Shown piece by piece: positions 1 to 6,132 of a DNA stretch of 6,236 bases. The position numbers and the translations under genes were made by a program. Each line of letters opens with the position of its first letter. Within the stretch, counting starts at the first letter, position 1. Under the pieces are notes generated by a model. That model was not told the DNA's origin, ran no database searches, and saw nothing but the letters and a program-made list of their open reading frames with translations. Source of the DNA: Trebonia sp. (GTDB taxonomy: Bacteria > Actinomycetota > Actinomycetes > Streptosporangiales > Streptosporangiaceae); contig JASHXJ010000556.1 in assembly GCA_030043595.1 (NCBI GenBank), positions 1 to 6,236 of the forward strand. The letters run 5' to 3'.

Positions 1-5
1 ATGGG

Positions 6-1985
6 TTACGCCTCCGATCCGGCGCTCGCGGTGGCGCCGGCCCCGGTCAGCGCGCCACCGATCACCCCGGCCGGCGGGTTCAGGTCCGCCACGGGCAGGG
101 CGTTCGGGTCGCCGTACTCGTACGGGCCGGCCAGCACCACCGGGATGTGCGCGAAGTTGTCAGGCGGCGGCGGCGAGGAGACCTGCCACTCCAGGCCGCG
201 GGCCTGCCACGGGTTGGCAGCGGCGCGGTTGCGCCAGACCACGGTGGACATCACGAAGTTGAAGATGAAGATCAGCAGCGAGCCGCCGAGGCAGAATGCG
301 GAGATCGACACCCAGTCGTTCAGCGTCTCCAGGTTGCGCGCGTACTCGAACACCCGTCGCGGCTGTCCCAGCATGCCGACCGCGAACAGCGGCATGAAGG
401 TCGAGTTGAACGTGATGAACATGGTCCAGAAGTGGATCTTCCCGAGCCGCTCGTTCATCGTGATCCCCATGACCTTCGGCAGCCAGTAGTAGATGCCGCC
501 GAAGAACGCGAAGATCAGGCCGCCCATGATCGTGTAGTGGAAGTGCGCCATCACGAAGAAGCTGCCGTGCGCGGTCGTGTCCGCGGGCACGTCGGACAGG
601 AAGACGCCGGAGATGCCGCCGAACAGGAAGTTCACGTACATGCCCATGGCGAACAGCATCGGCGTCTTGAGCCGCAGCTTCGCCTTCCAGAACGTGCCCA
701 TCGCGACCAGGTAGATGAATCCGGTCGGGATCGAGATCAGCTCGGTGGTGAGCATGAACAGCGGCCGCATGTCCGGGTCCATGCCGGAGTCGAACAGGTG
801 ATGCTGCCAGACGAAGAACGACAGGATCGCCACGCCGAACATGCCCGCAGCCGCCACCTTGTAGCCGAACAGCGGTTTCCTGGTGAAGACCGGGATGATC
901 TCCGACACGATGCCGAAGCCAGGCAGCGCCAGGATGTACACCTCAGGATGGCCGAAGAACCAGAACAGGTCCTCGTAGAGGTAGGAGCTGCCGCCGAGCT
1001 GGTTGACGAAGAACGCGGTCTGCGCCGTGCGGTCGGTGAGGATCATGTACATGCCGCCCACGAGCACCGGCGCGGCAAGCACCAGCAAGAAGCCGGTGGT
1101 GAGCATCGCCCAGACGAACATCGGCAGCCGGCTCCAGCGCATGCCCGGGGCGCGGTAGCAGATGATCGTGCAGACGATGTTGAAGCCCGCCATGACGACC
1201 GAGATGCCCATCAGGCCGAACGCGAACGCGTACGCGTCCATGCCCTCGCCTGCCTGAATGGACAGCGGGGCATACCCGGTCCAGCCGGTCGGGAACCCGC
1301 CGAGCGGGATTGCGGACAGCAGGATTATGTAGGCGCACGGCGTGAGCCAGAACGACAGCGCCTCGATCCGCGGGAACGCGACCCGCTTCGAGCCGATCAT
1401 CAGCGGCACCAGGTAGTTGCCGAACGGCCCGAGGATGACCGAGGTCATCATCATCATCATCATGGTGCCGTGCTCGCCGACCACCTCCAGGTACGCGGTG
1501 GGGCTGAGCACGTGGTAGGAGGGCGACAGCAGCTCGGTCCTGATGGCGATGGCGAACAGTCCGCCAGTGAAGAAGTAGACCAGCATGCCGACCAGGTACT
1601 GGATGCCGACCGTCTTGTGGCCGAGGGAGTACCTGAAGTACCTGGCCAGCCCGGTCTCGGCGTGGTCGTCCCCGTTGACGGGCTTGCCGAGCATCTGCCT
1701 GATCAGGTCGTTGAAGACGCCAAGCCCGATCAGCCAGCCGAGCACCAGGAAGGCGTAGCCCAGGACGATCGCCGTGTCGTTATCGTCCGGGGCGCCACCA
1801 CCCGTCGCCACGAAGCTCGGGGTCATGAAGTTGCCGAGCCAGTGCCCGAGGGCGTAGCCGATGATCGCGCCGATGATCGCCGTGTGCCACGCCGGGCGCA
1901 GCCACCAGGAACGCTGCCTGGACGGGCCGCCAGGCTCGCGTCCGCCCGGCGCCTGCGCGCTTTCCGGCTGGGTTTCGATGGCCAT
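6..1985 (-). CDS. ctaD: Cytochrome c oxidase subunit I (heme-copper oxidase, divergent)
   Basis: Catalytic membrane subunit of a heme-copper oxidase, reducing O2 to water with electrons from subunit II. The 659 aa exceed the usual 530-560. Seen: low-spin heme ligands H172 and H483, high-spin heme ligand H481, CuB ligands H346, H395 and H396, the cross-link Tyr Y350, E348 in GHPEVY, heme-propionate arginines R543/R544, and the family C-terminal motif NPWQARGLEW. Beyond the usual 12 helices there are two likely N-terminal ones (about 35-53 and 72-91). By ungapped alignment from the ligands to Rhodobacter numbering, D132 is R201, N139 is E208, K362 is I424 and D412 is G474, so both canonical proton-channel markers and an Mg-site residue are replaced. 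The ATG start is supported by GAGG eight bases upstream; the TAA stop lies five bases from the window edge. Last gene of the visible cluster. Family membership is secure; oxidase type and pumping ability are not. Confidence 0.95.
   Translation of the reverse strand: MAIETQPESAQAPGGREPGGPSRQRSWWLRPAWHTAIIGAIIGYALGHWLGNFMTPSFVATGGGAPDDNDTAIVLGYAFLVLGWLIGLGVFNDLIRQMLGKPVNGDDHAETGLARYFRYSLGHKTVGIQYLVGMLVYFFTGGLFAIAIRTELLSPSYHVLSPTAYLEVVGEHGTMMMMMMTSVILGPFGNYLVPLMIGSKRVAFPRIEALSFWLTPCAYIILLSAIPLGGFPTGWTGYAPLSIQAGEGMDAYAFAFGLMGISVVMAGFNIVCTIICYRAPGMRWSRLPMFVWAMLTTGFLLVLAAPVLVGGMYMILTDRTAQTAFFVNQLGGSSYLYEDLFWFFGHPEVYILALPGFGIVSEIIPVFTRKPLFGYKVAAAGMFGVAILSFFVWQHHLFDSGMDPDMRPLFMLTTELISIPTGFIYLVAMGTFWKAKLRLKTPMLFAMGMYVNFLFGGISGVFLSDVPADTTAHGSFFVMAHFHYTIMGGLIFAFFGGIYYWLPKVMGITMNERLGKIHFWTMFITFNSTFMPLFAVGMLGQPRRVFEYARNLETLNDWVSISAFCLGGSLLIFIFNFVMSTVVWRNRAAANPWQARGLEWQVSSPPPPDNFAHIPVVLAGPYEYGDPNALPVADLNPPAGVIGGALTGAGATASAGSEA
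1446..1463 (-). repeat. Six-unit ATG triplet repeat in subunit I
   Basis: Six CAT units on the plus strand encode six consecutive methionines (175-180) in subunit I, three residues after the low-spin heme ligand H172. The usual sequence there is a mixed hydrophobic helix. The repeat is in frame and could vary in length by slippage. Confidence 0.9.
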
Positions 1986-1992
1986 ATGTGTT

Positions 1993-1997
1993 ACCTC
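1993..1997 (-). promoter_or_regulatory. Ribosome binding site of subunit I
   Basis: The minus strand reads GAGGT, with eight bases between GAGG and the ATG at 1985. This fixes the subunit I start inside the 66-base gap after subunit II. No terminator-like hairpin is seen in that gap, which fits cotranscription. Confidence 0.7.
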
Positions 1998-2051
1998 GCT
2001 ACCTTCCGGGTTGGGCGGGCGCGTGGGGCAGGGGGGCTCGGCAGCAGCACG

Positions 2052-3041
2052 TCATGGCTGCTCCGGGTCCGCCGGGTTGTAGTAGCCGCCGCCTGCGCTG
2101 GTCAGTCCGAGTGCCTGGTTCACCTTGCCCACGTTGGCGAGCACGGTCGGGTCGTAGGTGAGGGCGTACGGGGGCAGCAGCTTGGTCACCGCGGCGAGCT
2201 TGATCGCGGTCGAGTGCGTCCAGTTCAGGAAGTCGGTCACCGAGACGACGTCGCCGTAGTCGTACATGGCGCCGTGCCAGATGCCGCAGAGCTCGGCGCA
2301 CCGCACCACGAACTGTCCGGTGTGCTCGGGCGTGGTGTACGCGATGTTGTTCACCAGCGGGTTGGCGTCCGCCTTCACCCCGAGCTGGTACGCCCAGAAG
2401 CTGTGGATCACGTCGAGTGAGGTGACGTTGAACTGCACCGGCTGGCCGACAGGGAGCACCAGCTGCGTGGTCTCGAACCCGCCGAACTGCGGGTAGCGGT
2501 AGGTCCACGCCCACTGCTGGCCGATGACCTGCACCTGCAGGATGTTGTTCGAGTTCGGCGACCATGACGTGTCCGAGGCGGCGGGCGGGACGCCGTGATT
2601 GAAGACCGGCTGCGGGCCCTGGCCGGCCCCCGCGCCCGCCGGAGCGATCAGCTCATAGGTTCCGAACACGGCCAGGCCGAGGACGATCGCTGAGGTCACC
2701 GTGATCCAGGTCACCTGGACCCTGGTGTTGCCGTGGATCGGCGCCGCGTCGGTCTCATCGCCTGGCTTCTGCCGCCAGAAGGCGAGCGCCCAGCCGAAGT
2801 AGAGCAGCACGCCGATGATCACGGGCGTGGCGATGACCCCCAGCACCGTGATGTCGAACTGCTGGCTGGCCGCGGTGTTCGACTGGTCGCCAGGCGGCAG
2901 GTGCGGACCCCAGACCAGCCCCACCAGCAGGCAGCCGATGACGCTCAGCACTATCCAGATGACGAGCAGCCACAGGCCGTCCCGCCGCCCACTGCGTGAC
3001 CCCGCCGGGGGGGTGCCCTGGCTTGCTGCGTCAGCGGCCAT
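2052..3041 (-). CDS. ctaC: Cytochrome c oxidase subunit II with CuA domain
   Basis: Accepts electrons from cytochrome c or a cupredoxin at the binuclear CuA centre and passes them to subunit I; the domain lies outside the membrane. The protein has 329 aa. Seen: H213 and C248-A-E250-L-C252-G-I-W-H256-G-A-M259, a complete CuA ligand set, and the aromatic stretch QQWAWTYRYP (175-184), which resembles the electron-entry region of the family. Hydrophobic segments lie at about 23-45, 62-89 and 108-132, one more than the classical two; the first may be a signal sequence, and VIGC ending at C37 is a weak lipobox. The positively charged WRQK after segment two puts the CuA domain outside. The ATG shares one base with the TGA of the upstream gene (TGATG), and GGAGG lies ten bases before it, so an open frame continuing upstream is not part of the gene. 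The C-terminal tail after about 285 has no recognised motif. Confidence 0.95.
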   Translation of the reverse strand: MAADAASQGTPPAGSRSGRRDGLWLLVIWIVLSVIGCLLVGLVWGPHLPPGDQSNTAASQQFDITVLGVIATPVIIGVLLYFGWALAFWRQKPGDETDAAPIHGNTRVQVTWITVTSAIVLGLAVFGTYELIAPAGAGAGQGPQPVFNHGVPPAASDTSWSPNSNNILQVQVIGQQWAWTYRYPQFGGFETTQLVLPVGQPVQFNVTSLDVIHSFWAYQLGVKADANPLVNNIAYTTPEHTGQFVVRCAELCGIWHGAMYDYGDVVSVTDFLNWTHSTAIKLAAVTKLLPPYALTYDPTVLANVGKVNQALGLTSAGGGYYNPADPEQP

Positions 3042-3772
3042 CAGGCCTGCACCTCCATCTGACCCATCATGTAACCCGGCGTGCCCATCGGGCCGCCGTT
3101 GCCGTCCAGGTAACCGCCACCGCAGGGAATGAAGCACTGCCAGCGGAAGGTGCCGCCCGTCTTCGGCGTCACGAAGCTGAACGTGACGACGCTGTGCGGG
3201 GCCAGGGCCTCGCTGGCATTGTTGGCCACGCACGGCGACGTGGTGCATAGCGCGTTGTTCTCCGCCACGGTATTGGGCGAGGCGACTGGCACGTTGATCC
3301 CGAGGCCCGGGATGGCGAAGGTGTGCTGCACCGAGCAGTTCGCGTACGAGTCGAACGTCGAGACCGGCGTAGCGGGCGAATACGTCTTGCCGTTGAATAT
3401 CGAGACGTTCTCGACGCCGCCGATGGTCCCGGTGACATGGCCCCAGAGCGGGTTGCGCAGCGGCGTGCAGCCGTCGTAACCCAGGATTGTCACGTTGATC
3501 CTGGTGTCCGCCGGAACCTCGAAGTACGTGGTGTGCACGAACTGGCCGGTCGACGGGTCCTTGATGAAGTAGGTCACCCAGTCCGGCTTGTCCGTCACCG
3601 TGGTCTGCGGAGCGGTCATCAGCGTGACGCTCACCTGGCCGTTGCTGGCAACCGGCGTGTAATCGACGACCGGAGGCTGCGACCCGATGTAGTGCAAGGC
3701 AACGTAAACCACGCCCGCGACAACTGCCAGGAAAGCGATCACCAAGGTTGTCACACGAGCCGGTAGAGACAC
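3041..3772 (-). CDS. Membrane-anchored cupredoxin-like protein, subunit II paralogue-like
   Basis: A 243 aa protein with one N-terminal membrane anchor (about 8-29) and an outward-facing beta-rich domain. Seen: a cupredoxin-style H150-T-F-A-I-P-G-L-G-I segment, then C213-F-I-P-C217-G, which matches the C-x3-C-G spacing of a CuA site. At the expected downstream His and Met positions stand Y221 and G224. A Gly/Met-rich end follows (M229, M235, M236, M239). Extra cysteines C102, C146, C176 and C181 could form disulfides. The insert between H150 and C213 is 63 residues, against 35 in the neighbouring subunit II. Inference: a copper protein serving as an accessory subunit, electron donor or copper-delivery factor of this oxidase, possibly with a mononuclear site. 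The GTG start is chosen because GAGGTGG lies just upstream. First gene of the cluster, coupled to subunit II. The cupredoxin fold is likely; the exact role is unknown. Confidence 0.85.
   Translation of the reverse strand: MSLPARVTTLVIAFLAVVAGVVYVALHYIGSQPPVVDYTPVASNGQVSVTLMTAPQTTVTDKPDWVTYFIKDPSTGQFVHTTYFEVPADTRINVTILGYDGCTPLRNPLWGHVTGTIGGVENVSIFNGKTYSPATPVSTFDSYANCSVQHTFAIPGLGINVPVASPNTVAENNALCTTSPCVANNASEALAPHSVVTFSFVTPKTGGTFRWQCFIPCGGGYLDGNGGPMGTPGYMMGQMEVQA
3052..3056 (-). promoter_or_regulatory. Ribosome binding site of subunit II, inside the upstream gene
   Basis: GGAGG on the minus strand lies within the last codons of the cupredoxin gene, ten bases before the ATG at 3041. With the TGATG stop/start overlap it suggests translational coupling. 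It also decides the subunit II start against a much longer open frame that runs up to about 3809. Confidence 0.75.
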
Positions 3773-3778
3773 CGGTTA

Positions 3779-3785
3779 CCACCTC
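3779..3785 (-). promoter_or_regulatory. Ribosome binding site of the cupredoxin gene
   Basis: GAGGTGG on the minus strand, nine bases from GAGG to the GTG at 3772. This is a strong match to the anti-Shine-Dalgarno sequence and supports the non-ATG start. Confidence 0.75.
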
Positions 3786-3979
3786 GCTTCTGTACAACGC
3801 GTGATGCACACGGTTGCACCCGCCTGTGCCGAGCCCGGAAGCGCTGACCTGGCGTCCCTCCGGAATACCGGTGAACCGGCGGGACCAATGGCCGCACGCG
3901 GAACTCGCAGGCAGGTTGCCCTCTTACGCCACCGATCGTGACTGCGGGATGAACGCGAACGCAACAGCCGGGCGCCTGA

Positions 3980-3995
3980 ATGACAAAATTGTCAT
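3980..3995. promoter_or_regulatory. Perfect 16-bp palindrome, candidate operator
   Basis: ATGACAAAATTGTCAT consists of two 7-base arms around AA. It is strongly AT-rich in a GC-rich setting and its centre lies about 215 bases upstream of the cupredoxin start. Its core reads TGACA-AAAT-TGTCA. This is the typical form of a homodimeric regulator site; no regulator family can be assigned from the sequence alone. Confidence 0.5.
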
Positions 3996-4212
3996 GCGCA
4001 CAGGGACTGCCTGCCCGGACGCCGCGGAGGCGCGGGCCGGGGACCGTTCGGTGACCTGGTTGCAGCCATGTCAAACCCATAGGTCACTACCGCCAGTGTT
4101 CAACATTGTCGGAACTCAACAAACGCGAGATCCTGGCAGCGGCGACGGAGAGTGGCGGAACCGCGGCACCCGGGCGATCCGGTACGCCTACGCCGAGGGT
4201 CGCAATCGTTTG

Positions 4213-4230
4213 TGTGACAGTGCTGTAACA
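4213..4230. promoter_or_regulatory. Imperfect 18-bp palindrome, candidate operator
   Basis: TGTGACAGTGCTGTAACA has 8-base arms around TG with one mismatched pair (4216/4227). It is centred about 98 bases upstream of the response regulator GTG. The core TGACA-GTGC-TGTAA has the same half-site and 4-base gap as the palindrome at 3980-3995, with one base different in the right arm. Confidence 0.45.
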
Positions 4231-4319
4231 GATGAGCCGCGCGCGGCGATGGACAGTTGACCACGGATAGGGCCACAGAGACCATCAAATGAACACTGAT
4301 AGGGCGGTGGTGGGCGACG

Positions 4320-5045
4320 GTGCCTCAGCAAGGGCGCATCCTGATCGTCGATGACGAGCCTAAGATCGGCTCGTTCATCGGCAGGGCGCTCGACGCCGCG
4401 GGGTACGTGACAGAGTTCGCTGGCAGTGGCGCCGAGGGGCTGCGCCGCTCCGTCCAGTCCCGTTACGACCTGGTCATCCTGGACCTCGTCATGCCAGACG
4501 TGGACGGGCGGCAGGTACTCGGCCAGGTGCTGGCCGCACGCCCGGACCAGCCGGTCATCGTGCTGTCCTGCGTGGCCGACGTCGCGGCCAAGGTCGACTG
4601 CCTGGAACGCGGCGCCCAGGACTACCTGACCAAGCCGTTCTCGCTCGCCGAACTGCTGGCCCGCGTCCGGGTCCAGCTCAGGGGCGAAGCACACCTGCGC
4701 GGCGAGCCACAGCCCGCAGCGGAGCCGGCCCGCGGCGCCGAGGCGCACCCGCACGCCGAGGTCATCCGGGCGGGCAGCGTCACCCTGGACGTCGGCCGGC
4801 TGGTCGCGGACATCGGCAACGGCCCGGTGCCGCTCACCCGGCTGGAGTTCCTGCTGCTGCGCGAGCTCGCCGAGCACGTCGGCCAGTCGGTGCCCAAGGG
4901 CAGGCTGCTGGCCACCGTCTGGGGCTACGACTTCGATCCCGGCTCGAACGTCGTGGACGTCTGCGTCCGGCGACTGCGCTCCAAGCTCGGCTTCGACCTG
5001 ATCAAGACGGTGCGGGGTGAGGGCTATCAGCTCGTCGCCCACTGA
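4320..5045 (+). CDS. OmpR/PhoB-family response regulator
   Basis: Cytoplasmic DNA-binding output protein of a two-component system, 241 aa, full length for the family. The receiver domain (about 5-120) has acidic-pocket D11/D12, phospho-acceptor D55 in LVILDLVMPDVDG, switch residue S83, Y102 and K105 in TKPF. A linker of about 28 residues rich in Ala, Glu, Pro and His follows. The winged-helix domain (about 148-240) shows LTRLEFLLLREL, the WGYDFDPGSNVVDVCVRRLRSKLG recognition region (in parts 201-224) and the closing TVRGEGYQL. The GTG start is the only start in this frame after the stop at 4290; its upstream GGTGG is a modest ribosome site. The kinase gene follows directly and probably overlaps. 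It is divergent from the oxidase cluster, so that cluster and its own promoter are natural target candidates (inference). The specific subfamily is not assigned. Confidence 0.95.
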   Translation: MPQQGRILIVDDEPKIGSFIGRALDAAGYVTEFAGSGAEGLRRSVQSRYDLVILDLVMPDVDGRQVLGQVLAARPDQPVIVLSCVADVAAKVDCLERGAQDYLTKPFSLAELLARVRVQLRGEAHLRGEPQPAAEPARGAEAHPHAEVIRAGSVTLDVGRLVADIGNGPVPLTRLEFLLLRELAEHVGQSVPKGRLLATVWGYDFDPGSNVVDVCVRRLRSKLGFDLIKTVRGEGYQLVAH

Positions 5046-6132
5046 GCCGGGCGCCGCCATCCTGGGCGCTGGTGCGCGCCCGCGCCCGGGGCTGCGATGG
5101 GCGTCGGCGCGGTACGACAGGGTGAAGTGGCCGTACTCGCCCCGCGTGCTCGACATCGCGTGGACGGCCTTCGCCCTGGGCAACCTGGCCGCGATCTTCC
5201 TGTTCCCCGGGTGGGAAACCATCCCGTTCCACATCATCTGGGCCAGCCTGACGCTGGTGTACGGGTTCCGCGCCTGGGCGCTCGGGCCCACGATGTGGGT
5301 GCTCAGCGCGGTCCTCGTGACGACGGCGATCGGCATAGGCGTCGACGTGTGGATAGGCTCGGAGCCCGCCGCCGAGCTGACCGAGGACCCGCTGCTGGCC
5401 GCGATGTTCCTGGCCATGGCCTGGCACGCCCGCCGCAAGCTGGCGGCCGAGCGGTCGCATCGCCTGATCAGCGAGCAGAACGCCAGGCTGCTCGCCACCC
5501 AGCGGCAGTTCCTGCAAGACGCCGCCCACCAGCTGCGGACGCCGATCACGATCGCCCTGGGCCACGCCGAGCTGCTGGCGGGCGACCTCACCGGCCAGCA
5601 GGCGGGCCAGGACATCCAGGTGGTGATCGGCGAGCTCAACCGGCTACGGCGGATCTCGGAGCGGCTGCTGGTCATCGCCGCCGCGGCGGACCCCGACTTC
5701 CTGCACGCCGAACTGGTGGCGGTAGACCGGCTGACGATAGAACTGGTCCGGCGCTGGCGCCCGGCGGCCGACCGGCGCTGGCAGCTCGGCAGGCTGGACA
5801 AGGTGACCGTGCGGGCGGACCGGGAGCGGCTCAGCCTGGCGCTCGACGCGCTGCTCGAGAACGCGGTCCGGCACACCGCCTGCGGCGATGTCATACAGTT
5901 GTCAGTCATCAAGGGCTGGCCGGGCAGGCATGCGCGTATCGTCGTCGCGGACGGCGGCAGCGGCATCGCACCGGACCAGCTGCACCTCATCTTCGACCGG
6001 TTCAGGACCGGCGACGACGGCGAGCGACGGGGAACCGGCCTGGGGCTTCCCCTCGTGCGCGCGGTGGCCCGCGCGCACGGCGGCGACGTGACGGTCCGCA
6101 GCGTGCCGGGCGAGGCAGCGAGTTCGAGCTGA
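5017..6132 (+). CDS. Sensor histidine kinase, 3' end frameshifted
   Basis: Membrane kinase expected to phosphorylate the preceding regulator. Counted from GTG 5017 (371 aa): four hydrophobic segments (about 44-63, 69-89, 92-113, 124-136) with short loops and no sizeable extracellular domain; the dimerisation helix with H171 in AAHQLRTPIT; and an ATPase domain with N282 in the N box, D312-G-G-S-G316 (G1), F326-DRF and G339-TGLGL (G2). The frame then ends in AASSS, whereas the +1 shifted frame reads GSEFELTLPEL, the usual last strand of the domain. One G appears to be missing near 6112-6115, through mutation or assembly error. The start is uncertain: GTG 5017 overlaps the regulator by 29 bases without a clear ribosome site, and GTG 5122, just before the first helix, is an alternative. 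No PAS or HAMP domain is seen. Inference: it senses a membrane or respiratory signal through its helices. Confidence 0.88.
   Translation: MRAISSSPTEPGAAILGAGARPRPGLRWASARYDRVKWPYSPRVLDIAWTAFALGNLAAIFLFPGWETIPFHIIWASLTLVYGFRAWALGPTMWVLSAVLVTTAIGIGVDVWIGSEPAAELTEDPLLAAMFLAMAWHARRKLAAERSHRLISEQNARLLATQRQFLQDAAHQLRTPITIALGHAELLAGDLTGQQAGQDIQVVIGELNRLRRISERLLVIAAAADPDFLHAELVAVDRLTIELVRRWRPAADRRWQLGRLDKVTVRADRERLSLALDALLENAVRHTACGDVIQLSVIKGWPGRHARIVVADGGSGIAPDQLHLIFDRFRTGDDGERRGTGLGLPLVRAVARAHGGDVTVRSVPGEAASSS

Larger units (their letters stand above)
3773..4319. promoter_or_regulatory. Divergent intergenic control region
   Basis: The 547 bases between the minus-strand oxidase cluster and the plus-strand two-component genes must hold promoters for both. 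Open frames here look non-coding: they start at weak codons, lack recognisable domains and span AT-richer patches. The region contains two palindromes described separately. One perfect TTGACA lies on the minus strand at 4069-4074, but no matching -10 was found at 16-18 bases. TTGACC at 4257-4262 on the plus strand likewise lacks a clear -10. I cannot place either promoter with confidence. Confidence 0.6.

Noticed and set aside
147..2420. Very long plus-strand open frame (757 codons) antisense to subunits I and II
   Set aside because: It is rich in Arg, His, Glu and Val and has no domain. It is a GC-bias shadow of the real minus-strand genes; its six-His run is just the antisense of the methionine repeat.
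3042..3809. Upstream extension of the subunit II frame to about 3809
   Set aside because: The extension overlaps the whole cupredoxin gene and translates to Arg/Gly-rich sequence; the ATG at 3041 has a strong ribosome site.
4069..4074. Perfect TTGACA on the minus strand as a -35 box for the oxidase cluster
   Set aside because: No TANNNT-like -10 at 16-18 bases downstream, so it is not called as a promoter.
4050..4088. Spaced inverted repeat GGTGACC ... GGTCACT
   Set aside because: One mismatch and a 25-base gap; too weak to separate from chance.
3814..4260. 148-codon plus-strand open frame in the intergenic region
   Set aside because: TTG start, no ribosome site seen, no recognisable domain, and it spans AT-richer sequence with the candidate operators.
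4289..4354. Short ATG frame of 21 codons overlapping the response regulator start, as a possible leader peptide
   Set aside because: No convincing ribosome site, no regulatory codon run or attenuator hairpin; likely chance.
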